This document shows positions 46,480 through 55,703 of a stretch of DNA of 64,000 bases, piece after piece. The notes beneath the pieces are model-generated. The model saw only the letters and a list, made by a program, of their open reading frames with translations. It was not told the DNA's origin and made no database searches. Source of the stretch: Actinomyces sp. ph3 (GTDB taxonomy: Bacteria; Actinomycetota; Actinomycetes; Actinomycetales; Actinomycetaceae); the NCBI RefSeq assembly GCF_000308055.1, contig NZ_CAGY01000001.1, forward strand, positions 1-64,000. The letters are read 5' to 3'. Position numbers and translations under genes: made by a program. Every line of letters begins with the position of its first letter. The stretch's first letter is position 1.

Positions 46480-47793
46480 GTGACTACTTCGCCTGAAACC
46501 CAGGCCACTGAGCCTGAAGTCGCCGCTGCACGTACTGTCGAACCGGCCGGAACGACCGAGCTTTCGATCGATTTTGGTCGAATTGATTCCCAGGGAAATG
46601 TGTGGGTTCAAGACGGTGATACTGAGCGAATGATCGGATCTTTCCCCGAGGGCCTTCCATCGGATCCTTTCGCGCTTTACACGCGTCGCTACGCGGACCT
46701 CGAAGCAACAATCAAACTCTTTGAAGACCGTTTGGCAAGCCTTGGGCCGAAGGAGATCGACCAGACTCTTGCCACCCTCAAGGAAGCTGTTGAACAGCCA
46801 AATGCTATTGGCGATCTTCCGGCACTGCGCGCCCGCGTCCAAGCTGTAGAGGAAAGGGCGCAGGCTCGTAAGGAAGAAGCGAAGGAAGAACGTCGCCTCG
46901 CAAAGGAACACGCTCTGGAAGAGCGCACTGCTCTTGTTGAGCGCGCGGAGGCGATCCTTGCTAAAGAGTCCAGCAAGATTCACTGGAAGCAATCGGGACA
47001 GGTCCTGCGCGATTTGCTTGAAGAATGGAAGCAACTCCAGCGTCGTGGACCGCGCTTGGACAAGGCTGCAGAAGACGAGCTGTGGAAGCGCTTCTCTGCG
47101 ACTCGTACGCAATTTGATCGTCGTCGTCGTCAGTATTTCTCTGAGCTCGATGAGCGACAAGGGCAGGCAAAGCGCGTCAAGGAAGAAATCATTGCTCGTG
47201 CAGAAGCCTTGAAGGACTCAACCAATTGGGGTGAAACCTCCAATGCCTTCCGTGAATTGATGGAGCAATGGAAGCGCGCACCGCGTGCTTCTCGTCGTGA
47301 AGATGACGCACTGTGGGCGCGTTTCCGCGCTGCCCAGCAGGCATTCTTCGATGCGCGTCACCGCAACGATCTTGCCGTTGATTCCGAGTACCAGGCGAAC
47401 CTGAGCGCGAAAGAAGACCTCCTGAAGGAAGCAGAAGCGCTTCTGCCAATTACTAACCATGAAGAGGCCAAGGCTGCTTTGAGGTCGATTCAGGATCGTT
47501 GGGCTGAGATTGGTCGTGTTCCTTCAGAGCACTTCCGTAAGGTCGAAGCCCGACTTCGTGCAGTTGAGGATGAGCTTCGCAAGGCTGAAGAAGCTGAATG
47601 GCGCCGCACGAACCCGGAGACTCGTGCTCGTGCAACGGGGATGCTCGGTCAGCTTGAAGAACAGCTCGATCAGTTGCGCGCTGACCTTGAAGAGGCGAAG
47701 ACTTCGGGTGATGAAGCGAAGGTTCGCGAGCTGACGCAGGCACTGGAAACGAAGCAGGCTTGGTTCGACCAGATTTCCTCGTCGCTGTCGTGA
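46480..47793 (+). CDS. DUF349 domain protein
   Basis: The 437-aa protein is largely helical with repeated DUF349 units carrying W-X2-L/E patterns (LLEEWKQLQ, LMEQWKRAPR, IQDRWAEIG). An extended charged coiled-coil region lies at 100-160 and at the C-terminus. Members are known in proteobacteria and actinobacteria without a settled function; some link to the stringent response. The GTG at 46480 follows AAGGA; an upstream GTG at 46423 lies in the inverted repeat and is unlikely. Confidence 0.85.
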   Translation: MTTSPETQATEPEVAAARTVEPAGTTELSIDFGRIDSQGNVWVQDGDTERMIGSFPEGLPSDPFALYTRRYADLEATIKLFEDRLASLGPKEIDQTLATLKEAVEQPNAIGDLPALRARVQAVEERAQARKEEAKEERRLAKEHALEERTALVERAEAILAKESSKIHWKQSGQVLRDLLEEWKQLQRRGPRLDKAAEDELWKRFSATRTQFDRRRRQYFSELDERQGQAKRVKEEIIARAEALKDSTNWGETSNAFRELMEQWKRAPRASRREDDALWARFRAAQQAFFDARHRNDLAVDSEYQANLSAKEDLLKEAEALLPITNHEEAKAALRSIQDRWAEIGRVPSEHFRKVEARLRAVEDELRKAEEAEWRRTNPETRARATGMLGQLEEQLDQLRADLEEAKTSGDEAKVRELTQALETKQAWFDQISSSLS

Positions 47794-48533
47794 ACGAGAA
47801 CATTCGAATCCACGTCATTCCCACTCCCTTCTACGGCGCGAATTGCTGCGTGATTACGCCGCAGTCTCAGGGAGACGGGCAAGTGGGAGCGCTTGTTGTC
47901 GATCCTTCTTTCGGCGTACGTGAAGAAATTCGTCAGGCGCTCGAGGAAGACAGGGCATACGTTGCTGCTGTTTTAGCAACGCATGGTCATGCTGACCACG
48001 TGTGGGACTGCGCTGAGGTTGCGTCGTGGGCGCCTGAGGGACCTGCACCCGTCTGGATCCCGGGACCCGATGCGTACCGCCTTGACGATCCAGCCTCCTA
48101 CGTTTCGCTCCCGCTTCCGGAAGAAGTCAGTGAAGGATGGCGTAAGCCTTCAGTCATCAAAGAATGCCCGGTCGACTCCTTTGAGTATGTTCCCGGACTT
48201 GTTCTCCGGATGGTTCCTGCTCCCGGGCATACTGAAGGTTCGGCGCTTTTTTTGGGTGCTTCGGTACTCACTGTCTATTGGAACGGCGTCCGCGCACTAG
48301 ACACGGGGGTTGTTGTTCCGTGGGCGCTCAGTGGCGACGTTATTTTTGCCGGTTCAGTAGGACGAACTGATATGCCTGGCGGTGACGAGACCCAGATGCG
48401 GCATACTTTGCGAACCCTTGCAAATGTTATTGATCCGCAGACGATTCTTTTCCCCGGGCACTCTGTAGCGACGACGATGGGTGATGAATTGGCAAATAAT
48501 GCCTATCTACGTCGTGCGAAGAGCATCGGTTAA
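47790..48533 (+). CDS. metallo-beta-lactamase-fold hydrolase (glyoxalase II-like)
   Basis: The 247-aa protein has the metal-binding THGHADH motif (near residue 66), further His in PAPGHTEGS and GHSVATT, and the Asp in GRTDMPGGD. The group includes glyoxalase II-like thioesterases; Rv2581c is the equivalent beside hisS. GTG overlaps the DUF349 stop. Substrate unknown. Confidence 0.9.
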   Translation: MNENIRIHVIPTPFYGANCCVITPQSQGDGQVGALVVDPSFGVREEIRQALEEDRAYVAAVLATHGHADHVWDCAEVASWAPEGPAPVWIPGPDAYRLDDPASYVSLPLPEEVSEGWRKPSVIKECPVDSFEYVPGLVLRMVPAPGHTEGSALFLGASVLTVYWNGVRALDTGVVVPWALSGDVIFAGSVGRTDMPGGDETQMRHTLRTLANVIDPQTILFPGHSVATTMGDELANNAYLRRAKSIG

Positions 48534-48598
48534 TTTCTCTCTCGTCGCCCCCATGGCTCGGGCCGACAGCTGAGCTCCTCCGTGAAAGAATAGGGATT

Positions 48599-49954
48599 AT
48601 GGCACGTACTTCACTTTCAGGATTTCCCGAGTGGCTCCCACAGGGCCGCATCGTTGAACAAGCGATTCTCGATCACATCCGTTCTGTCTTTGAGCTCCAT
48701 GGATTTGCGGGCATTGAAACTCGAGCGGTTGAAACACTTGAACAGCTTCAATCCAAGGGTGAAACCTCGAAAGAAATCTATGTTCTGGATCGCCTACAGG
48801 CACTGAAAGATGAAGGACAGCGCTCTTCCAAAGAACGTCAGATGGGCCTTCACTTTGATTTAACAGTGCCCTTCGCACGATACGTCATTGAGAACGCAAA
48901 CGAGCTTGATTTCCCTTTTAAGCGTTACCAGATTCAAAAGGTCTGGCGCGGAGAACGCCCGCAGGACGGTCGTTTCCGCGAGTTTACTCAGGCTGATATC
49001 GATGTCGTCGGCTTGGGGGAGTTGCCGTTCCACTACGAGGTCGATCTTCCTCTTGTCATGGCCGAGGCCTTGATGTCTTTACCGATTCCGCCTGTTCACG
49101 TTCTGGTGAATAACCGCAAGGTTGTTCAGGGCGTTTGTGAAGGAATTGGCGTGAGCGACGTTGAATCGGCACTTCGGGGCCTAGACAAGCTCGACAAGAT
49201 CGGTCCAGAGGGCGTGAGGGAAGAACTTACCGAAGCAGGATTGAACTCCGAGCAGATTGACGTTCTTCTACGTATGGCGAAGATTCGTACCGAAGATGCT
49301 TCACAGCTTCAGCAGGAAGTTGCTGCTTTGGAGGTTTCCAGTGAAACTCTTGATCAAGGGCTGACTGAGCTTTGTGCTCTTGTTGACGAAGCGAACGCTG
49401 CAATGCCGGGAGTCATCATCGCTGACCTCAAGATTGCTCGTGGCCTCGACTATTACACCGGTTCGGTTTACGAAAGCGAAATTGTGGGCCATGAGGATCT
49501 CGGCTCCATTTGCTCCGGTGGGCGGTATGACTCACTTGCTAAGGACGGGAAGCGGACCTACCCGGGAGTAGGGCTTTCAATTGGTGTTTCTCGGCTAGTC
49601 TCGCGAATTCTTTCGCAGGATATGGTTTCCGCTTCGCGAAAGGTACCGACCTGTGTCGTTATTGCCGTAGCCGATGAGTCAGAGCGCAGACACTGCAATG
49701 CCTTGGCAACCATCTTGCGCAGGCGCGGTATTCCAACCGATGTGGCACCTAGCGCCGCAAAATTCGGCAAGCAAATTAAGTTCGCTGATAAACGAGGAAT
49801 CCCATTCGTATGGTTCCCCGGTTCGGATGGAGAAGCTGATACGGTGAAGGACATTCGCTCAGGGGAACAGGTTGAGGCTGATATCTACAGTTGGCAACCT
49901 CCTGAAGATGATGTGCGTCCTGCGATCCGACCTACAGAAGAATTGGATTCCTGA
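48599..49954 (+). CDS. hisS: histidyl-tRNA synthetase
   Basis: The 451-aa class II synthetase has motif 2 IQKVWRGERPQDGRFREFTQ (as QKVWRGERPQ), the histidine motif ARGLDYYTGSVYE and motif 3 GVGLSIGVSRL. C-terminal anticodon-binding domain from about 345. A near-leaderless start is possible (AAGAAT seven bases before ATG). A terminator follows. Confidence 0.96.
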   Translation: MARTSLSGFPEWLPQGRIVEQAILDHIRSVFELHGFAGIETRAVETLEQLQSKGETSKEIYVLDRLQALKDEGQRSSKERQMGLHFDLTVPFARYVIENANELDFPFKRYQIQKVWRGERPQDGRFREFTQADIDVVGLGELPFHYEVDLPLVMAEALMSLPIPPVHVLVNNRKVVQGVCEGIGVSDVESALRGLDKLDKIGPEGVREELTEAGLNSEQIDVLLRMAKIRTEDASQLQQEVAALEVSSETLDQGLTELCALVDEANAAMPGVIIADLKIARGLDYYTGSVYESEIVGHEDLGSICSGGRYDSLAKDGKRTYPGVGLSIGVSRLVSRILSQDMVSASRKVPTCVVIAVADESERRHCNALATILRRRGIPTDVAPSAAKFGKQIKFADKRGIPFVWFPGSDGEADTVKDIRSGEQVEADIYSWQPPEDDVRPAIRPTEELDS

Positions 49955-49963
49955 GTCGTTTTA

Positions 49964-49995
49964 GTGCCTTCGGTGTGCGATCTCACCGAAGGCAC
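49964..49995 (+). terminator. terminator after hisS
   Basis: A perfect 12-bp stem (GTGCCTTCGGTG with its complement) has an 8-base loop and is followed by TACTGTTTC. It begins ten bases after the hisS stop. Confidence 0.75.
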
Positions 49996-50089
49996 TACTG
50001 TTTCTAGGGCAATGACCTGATAGCCTTGCTAGGCAACGAGGCGCTACCCAATGGTGGTCGAGCATAGCCTCGGCGGTGAAAACGGTGTG

Positions 50090-50118
50090 GGGTCGCGCTT
50101 CATCCGTGAAGTCGACCC
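50090..50118 (+). other. hairpin in the DEAD-box helicase leader
   Basis: GGGTCG pairs with CGACCC, with an inner TTCA-TCCG-TGAA stem. It lies 28 bases upstream of the GTG. RNA helicases of this type are often controlled through structured leaders, but this is only a structural suggestion. Confidence 0.35.
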
Positions 50119-50145
50119 TGAGCGACGCTAATTGTAAGGAAAACT

Positions 50146-52134
50146 GTGTCCACTGCACCCGAAAACGCTACCGAGACTACTTTCGCAGATCTTGGACTGC
50201 CTGATGATCTCCTCAAAGCCATCACAAACATGGGCTATGAGGTTCCAACCCCTATCCAGGCTGAGGCAATCCCAGCGCTTCTTGACTTCCATGATGTCGT
50301 TGGAATTGCTCAGACAGGTACTGGAAAGACCGCGGCCTTTGGCCTGCCGCTCTTGGCTTTGATTGATTCAGATCAACGTCATGTACAGGCACTTGTTCTC
50401 GCGCCAACGCGCGAATTGGCGATGCAATCTGCTCAAGCGATTTCTGATTTTGCCGCTCAGAGCCGCGATATCGATGTCGTTCCCGTCTATGGAGGCTCCG
50501 CCTATGGACCTCAGATTGGTGCGCTTAAGCGCGGTGCGCAGGTGGTTGTCGGTACTCCCGGACGTGTGATTGACCTTATCGATAAAGGCGCGTTGGATCT
50601 CAGTAACGTCGTCATGTTGGTGCTTGACGAAGCAGATGAAATGCTCCGCATGGGCTTCGCAGAAGATGTCGAGACTATTACCGCTTCAGTGCCTGATGAT
50701 CGTTTGACAGCCCTCTTCTCAGCGACAATGCCAGCCGCAATTGAAAAAATTGCGCAAACGCATTTGAAGGATCCTCTGAAGATTGCCGTTTCTGAAGAGT
50801 CTTCAACGGTTGATACGATTCACCAAACCTATGCTGTCGTTCCTTACAAGCACAAGATTGGTGCGCTTTCGCGTGTTCTTGCTACTCGAGCTCAACACCA
50901 GAGCGCGCAAGAATCTGATGCTGCAATTGTCTTCGTCCGCACGCGTCTGGATGTCGAGGAAATTGCTCTTGAACTGAATTCGAGAGGGTTTAAGGCCGCA
51001 GGTATTTCGGGTGACGTTGCACAGACTGAACGCGAACGCATGGTGGAACGTCTAAAGAACGGCTCCCTCGACGTTCTGGTTGCAACCGATGTTGCCGCTC
51101 GAGGCCTCGATGTTGAACGAATTGGTCTGGTCGTCAACTTTGACGTTCCCCGCGAAGCAGAAGCTTATGTACACCGAATTGGACGTACTGGGCGCGCCGG
51201 GCGTGAAGGGCGCTCATTGAGCTTCTTCACGCCTCGGGAACATGGCCGACTTCGCAAGATCGAGAAGCTGACCGGCACCCCCATGGAAGAGGTCGAGATT
51301 CCTTCACCCGCTGCCGTTTCACAGTTCAGAGCGAGCAGAATCTTGGATGCCATCGGCGCGCGTATTGAACGTGGACGACTTGATCTTTACCGGCAGCTTC
51401 TTGATGAGGTTCATGACACGACCTCGTTGGATATTGAAGACATCGCAGCCGCGCTTCTTGCCCAGGCAGTGGGGGATGAAGGACCTGCTGCGCGTATTGC
51501 TGAAGACCGTCGTGGTAGTGGAAAGATTCGCCGCGAAGAAGAACTTGATGAATCGGGCGAATTTGCACGCGCTCACTTTGAGGGAGGACGCGACAACGAC
51601 CGTCCGCTCAAGGCGCGTAAACAGGGCGCTTCACCTCGACACGCAGTCGGAACTGGTACGCGCTACCGCATCGAAGTGGGTAAGAAGGACCGCGTCAAGC
51701 CCGGTGCGATTGTCGGAGCCATCACCGGTGAAGGTGGTATTTCCGGTGCAGATATCGGTCATATTGATATCTACCCGACCTTCTCTCTTGTCGAAATTCA
51801 TACAGACCTTCGTCCGGATGCCATGGCTCGGATTTCAAAGGCGCATGTTTCAGGACGTGCACTGAGAATCCGCGTTGATGAGGGACCCGATGGGAAGGCT
51901 CATTCCCCGAAGAAGGCTGTGCTTTCACGAAAAGACTCCCGAGACTTAGCGAAGTCTCGCACGGACCGCGGACGTGGGCACCGTTTAGGCCATGGAGATG
52001 ATCATCGTCGTGATGATCGCCGAGGCGGTCGTGACTTTGGCGAAAAGTCCTCGTTTAGGGGTGGGCGAGCCACGCTGCCTCAACGGAAGTCGGCCTCGAA
52101 GAAATTGGGGAAGGGACGCCGTTTCGGGCGCTAA
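50146..52134 (+). CDS. DEAD-box RNA helicase, DeaD/CsdA type
   Basis: The 662-aa helicase has PTPIQAEAIP, AQTGTGKTAAF, DEAD, SAT and HRIGRTGRAG motifs in order. The tail has a DbpA-like RNA-binding domain (residues 500-580, RYRIEVGKKDRVKPGAIVGA region), then a basic Arg/Asp/Gly-rich stretch. Likely role in ribosome assembly and RNA decay, often cold-induced. GTG start with TAAGGA upstream. It converges on the MFS gene with 12 bases between. Confidence 0.93.
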   Translation: MSTAPENATETTFADLGLPDDLLKAITNMGYEVPTPIQAEAIPALLDFHDVVGIAQTGTGKTAAFGLPLLALIDSDQRHVQALVLAPTRELAMQSAQAISDFAAQSRDIDVVPVYGGSAYGPQIGALKRGAQVVVGTPGRVIDLIDKGALDLSNVVMLVLDEADEMLRMGFAEDVETITASVPDDRLTALFSATMPAAIEKIAQTHLKDPLKIAVSEESSTVDTIHQTYAVVPYKHKIGALSRVLATRAQHQSAQESDAAIVFVRTRLDVEEIALELNSRGFKAAGISGDVAQTERERMVERLKNGSLDVLVATDVAARGLDVERIGLVVNFDVPREAEAYVHRIGRTGRAGREGRSLSFFTPREHGRLRKIEKLTGTPMEEVEIPSPAAVSQFRASRILDAIGARIERGRLDLYRQLLDEVHDTTSLDIEDIAAALLAQAVGDEGPAARIAEDRRGSGKIRREEELDESGEFARAHFEGGRDNDRPLKARKQGASPRHAVGTGTRYRIEVGKKDRVKPGAIVGAITGEGGISGADIGHIDIYPTFSLVEIHTDLRPDAMARISKAHVSGRALRIRVDEGPDGKAHSPKKAVLSRKDSRDLAKSRTDRGRGHRLGHGDDHRRDDRRGGRDFGEKSSFRGGRATLPQRKSASKKLGKGRRFGR

Positions 52135-52146
52135 GCGACAACTACA

Positions 52147-53529
52147 TCACTGAGCGCACGCGCGGGGGAGGAGATCTTCCTCGCGCGTTCTCATTGATGC
52201 AATCACGCCGACAACAGCAATTCCGAGCGCGATAACGGTTGCAGGGAGATAAGCAATAGGGCCTGTGAAACCGATGGCATTCCATAGCGCCAGGGCAAGA
52301 GAGACGAAAGCAAGCTCGACGGCTGCACCGGCCGAGTCTGCGACCTGAAGCCAAGAGGAGGCCCGTCCGTGCATAGAAGGATCGGTTGACCCTAGCGTGA
52401 GATCTGAAATCGTAGAGTGTGTGAGGCCAACGCCAAGTCCAGCAAGGAGCCAGGCGATAAAGATTGGCCAGTGAGGGGCGGATGTCTGGAGAAGCAATGT
52501 TAGTGGAGCGAGGCCAATGACAACAAAGACCATTCCGATTCGTGGGAGTCTAAGCCGGTTCTTGCCAACATGGATATGGGATTGGATGACCGAGCCGGCA
52601 GCCCACGATAGAGCGCTTGCAGTAACGACGAGGGAGGCTGAACTCGGAGTCCAGCCCTGAACACGTTGAAGAAGTAAAGGCAATACAACTTCTGCGCCTG
52701 TTACCGCTCCCATCATGAGCAAACGAGTAACGACAAGTGCTGGGATGCCACGCTTCAGACTAAAAGAGCCAGGCGGGAGAAGGCGCGGAAGAGTTATTGC
52801 GGAGAGCGTCAGGCCCGCAGAGCCCACAAGCACCATTGCCCAGATCGAAGTAAACGTACCCGAAATCTGTAAAAGGAAAACGCCTATACCGCTGCCTAGC
52901 GCCAGTCGGACGAAGCGCAAAGAAGGTGCAAGTCCTTGAGATGGGATCGAGAAATTTTTAAGAACTGAATGAAGGGGAATCGCACCTAATGCTGCGAGGA
53001 GAGGGGCTACACCAAAAACCACTCTCCATCCAATATATGTCACGATTATTCCGGCAAGGGCAGGTCCTACGAGGGAAGGGAAGACCCAAGATAGGGAGAA
53101 GGCTGCAAAGTAGCGTGGACGGTGCAGGGGAGTGGCTATTGCTCCGATAAGGACGTAGAGCGGGACGATGATAAATCCTCCACCCATGCCCTGGATGAGC
53201 CGACCGAGAACGAATACTGCGATATGGGGAGCGAGAGCACTTACTAACAGTCCAACGCAGAAAAGCCCTAACCCCCAGGCAAACACTTTTTTGACGCCCA
53301 ACGCATCGCTGAGGCCTCCTGCTAGGACATTTGCAATCAAGTTTGTAATCAGAACAGCACCTGAAGAAACTGCGAACCAAGAGTCTGCATGGAAAGAGGC
53401 AACGACGTTCGGCATGATCGTGGTCGTTGCGAGCGATTCAAAAGCGGAAAGCGTAATCAAGATGACGGAGGAGAGCATGAGTTCCTTTTCCGCACTTGAC
53501 CATGCCTCACCTCGGGGACGTGGGGACAT
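52147..53529 (-). CDS. MFS family exporter
   Basis: The 460-aa membrane protein has 12-14 hydrophobic segments. The first helix contains SAFESLATTTIMPNVV, like drug-exporter (DHA2-type) MFS proteins. The start is placed at the ATG at 53529, preceded by AAGGA; the frame continues upstream with non-coding character. Substrate unknown. It is the only long minus-strand gene besides glgC and is divergent from aspS. Confidence 0.85.
   Translation of the reverse strand: MSPRPRGEAWSSAEKELMLSSVILITLSAFESLATTTIMPNVVASFHADSWFAVSSGAVLITNLIANVLAGGLSDALGVKKVFAWGLGLFCVGLLVSALAPHIAVFVLGRLIQGMGGGFIIVPLYVLIGAIATPLHRPRYFAAFSLSWVFPSLVGPALAGIIVTYIGWRVVFGVAPLLAALGAIPLHSVLKNFSIPSQGLAPSLRFVRLALGSGIGVFLLQISGTFTSIWAMVLVGSAGLTLSAITLPRLLPPGSFSLKRGIPALVVTRLLMMGAVTGAEVVLPLLLQRVQGWTPSSASLVVTASALSWAAGSVIQSHIHVGKNRLRLPRIGMVFVVIGLAPLTLLLQTSAPHWPIFIAWLLAGLGVGLTHSTISDLTLGSTDPSMHGRASSWLQVADSAGAAVELAFVSLALALWNAIGFTGPIAYLPATVIALGIAVVGVIASMRTREEDLLPRACAQ
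52151..52193. terminator. candidate terminator hairpin between convergent genes
   Basis: ACGCGCG pairs with CGCGCGT, with inner AGGA-GATCT-TCCT and outer TGAG/CTCA pairing. It lies inside the last codons of the MFS gene and just past the helicase stop. No good T-run. Confidence 0.35.
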
Positions 53530-53683
53530 GACATTAATCCTTGCATATTTCGCTTGAGACCATGGCCAGTGTCTGCAGAAGGTGTGCCTCGATTGTTGGT
53601 ACGGCGGATTATTGCTGAATGAAAACAAACGAATGAACTCAGGGTATCGACTCGTTGATCGAGGAGTGGGGGAGCAATGGGGG

Positions 53684-53689
53684 TATTAT
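53684..53689 (+). promoter_or_regulatory. -10 box candidate for aspS
   Basis: TATTAT lies 49 bases before the GTG start of aspS, giving a leader of about 43 bases. No -35 at the usual distance; TTGATC is 23 bases away. The 209-base gap upstream (53530-53738) holds nothing else I can support. Confidence 0.4.
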
Positions 53690-53738
53690 GTCCGTGCCGC
53701 CGCTCGTCTCGCGGATGGTACCAACGAAAGGAAAACCA

Positions 53739-55547
53739 GTGCTTCGCACTCACAATATTGGAACGCTTGGCCTTGACCTTGTCGGCCAAACCGTCACCCT
53801 GACCGGATGGGTCGATCGACGTCGTGACCACGGCGGTGTTGCATTCATCGATCTCCGTGATGCTTCGGGAATTGCGCAGGTGGTCGTTCGCGATGAACGT
53901 GTTGCCCACGAATTGCGCAGCGAGTTCGTTTTGAAAGTGACCGGAGAGGTCTGTGCTCGTCCCGAAGGCAATGAGAACCCGAATCTCGCAACGGGTGCTA
54001 TTGAAGTCATGGGCGATGATATTGAGATTCTCAATACTTCTGCGCCGCTTCCTTTCCAGGTGTCCTCCAACGCGGAAGATTCAGGCAATGTCGGCGAAGA
54101 AACGCGTTTGAAGTATCGCTACCTTGATCTGCGTCGTGAACCTGAGCAGTACGCTCTGCGCTTGCGTTCGAAGGTTTCGCGCGCTGCTCGCGATACTCTC
54201 TACGCTCACGATTTCGTCGAAATTGAAACGCCGACGCTTACACGTTCCACCCCTGAAGGCGCGCGTGACTTCATTGTTCCTGCACGCCTGTCACCCGGTT
54301 CTTGGTATGCGCTGCCGCAGTCCCCGCAGCTTTTCAAGCAGATGCTGATGGTTGCCGGAATGGAACGTTATTTCCAGATTGCACGCTGCTATCGTGATGA
54401 AGACTTCCGTGCGGATCGTCAGCCGGAGTTCACCCAGCTTGATATTGAGATGAGCTTTGTCGACCAAGACGACGTCATCGCCGTTGCAGAAGAGATCTTG
54501 AAGAATGTCTGGGCCCTCATCGGTTACGATCTCCAGACCCCGATTCCTCGCATGACCTACAAGGACGCGATGGAAAAGTACGGCTCTGATAAGCCTGATC
54601 TTCGTTTCGGATATCAGCTTGTTGACCTGACCGACTACTTCAAGGACACGACGTTCCGAGTCTTCCAGGCACCTTACGTCGGTGCTGTCGTCATGCCCGG
54701 TGGCGGTTCTCAGCCTCGTCGTACCTTTGATAAGTGGCAGGAATGGGCCAAGGCGCGCGGCGCCAAGGGCCTGGCTTACGTCACTCTTGATGAAGAAGGC
54801 ACCCTTGGCGGCCCGGTTGCAAAGAACATTACCGAAGCTGAGCGCGCTGGCCTCGCCGAGGCCACTGGCGCCAAGCCCGGTGACTGCATTTTCTTCGCTG
54901 CTGGTAAGCCCACCGCCTCGCGCGAGCTGCTTGGCGCCACCCGCCTCGAGATCGGAAAGCGCTGTAACCTGATCGATCCTGATGCATGGGCATTTACCTG
55001 GGTTGTCGATGCGCCTCTCTTCAAGCCGACCGGGGATGCCGAGGCCGAAGGCGATGTTGCTCTTGGACACAGCGCTTGGACCGCTGTCCACCACGCCTTC
55101 ACCTCACCAAAGCCTGAATGGTTGGATACTTTCGACCAAGATCCCGGAAATGCTTTGGCCTATGCCTATGACATTGTCTGCAATGGCAATGAAATCGGCG
55201 GTGGCTCGATCCGTATTCACCGACGTGATGTCCAAAACCGCGTCTTCAAGGTCATGGGTATTGGCGAGGAAGAAGCGCAAACCCAGTTCGGATTCCTTCT
55301 TGATGCATTCAAGTTCGGAGCTCCTCCGCACGGCGGCATCGCCTTCGGATGGGACCGAATTGTTTCGCTCCTCACCAAGTCTGAATCAATTCGCGATGTC
55401 ATCGCCTTCCCGAAGTCGGGTGGCGGATACGACCCGCTGACCGATGCTCCTGCACCCATTACTCCTGCACAGCGCAAGGAGGCCGGAGTGGATGCGAAGC
55501 CGAAGAAGCGCGGTGAAGAGGACTCTGAGAATAGCTCTGAAAAGTAA
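53739..55547 (+). CDS. aspS: aspartyl-tRNA synthetase
   Basis: The 602-aa class IIb synthetase has an N-terminal OB-fold ([19 protein letters not shown]), motif 2 [19 protein letters not shown] and motif 3 [13 protein letters not shown], plus a bacterial insertion domain. The start at GTG 53739 matches the family's first residues (LRTHNIG) and has AAGGA upstream; earlier in-frame starts lie before or on the promoter box. Bases 54841-54960 are unusually GC-rich. Possible non-discriminating AspRS, as in mycobacteria. Confidence 0.95.
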   Translation: MLRTHNIGTLGLDLVGQTVTLTGWVDRRRDHGGVAFIDLRDASGIAQVVVRDERVAHELRSEFVLKVTGEVCARPEGNENPNLATGAIEVMGDDIEILNTSAPLPFQVSSNAEDSGNVGEETRLKYRYLDLRREPEQYALRLRSKVSRAARDTLYAHDFVEIETPTLTRSTPEGARDFIVPARLSPGSWYALPQSPQLFKQMLMVAGMERYFQIARCYRDEDFRADRQPEFTQLDIEMSFVDQDDVIAVAEEILKNVWALIGYDLQTPIPRMTYKDAMEKYGSDKPDLRFGYQLVDLTDYFKDTTFRVFQAPYVGAVVMPGGGSQPRRTFDKWQEWAKARGAKGLAYVTLDEEGTLGGPVAKNITEAERAGLAEATGAKPGDCIFFAAGKPTASRELLGATRLEIGKRCNLIDPDAWAFTWVVDAPLFKPTGDAEAEGDVALGHSAWTAVHHAFTSPKPEWLDTFDQDPGNALAYAYDIVCNGNEIGGGSIRIHRRDVQNRVFKVMGIGEEEAQTQFGFLLDAFKFGAPPHGGIAFGWDRIVSLLTKSESIRDVIAFPKSGGGYDPLTDAPAPITPAQRKEAGVDAKPKKRGEEDSENSSEK

Positions 55548-55575
55548 AGGTCTTTTCGGCTAATTTCTAGCAAGT

Positions 55576-55611
55576 TTCCGGGGTGGTTGATGCGCATCAA
55601 CCACCCCGGAA
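55576..55611 (+). terminator. strong terminator after aspS
   Basis: A perfect 17-bp stem starting TTCCGGGGTGGTTGATG closes on a two-base centre, then TTTATT. In RNA the centre would open to a four-base or larger loop. Confidence 0.8.
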
Positions 55612-55703
55612 TTTATTGCTCAGTGAATAGGCAGATCGGGGATCGAGAGGCTAATCTTGGTAGTCAACAGGGCTCAATGCCGATTCCTCAGGAGTGATAC
55701 GTA

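Noticed and set aside
53530-53628. Longer N-terminus for the MFS protein
   Set aside because: The added 33 residues are not hydrophobic or family-like, and the ATG at 53529 has a plausible ribosome site and fits the first helix.
53688-53738. Earlier ATG start for aspS
   Set aside because: This ATG overlaps the TATTAT box and the added residues do not match other AspRS proteins.
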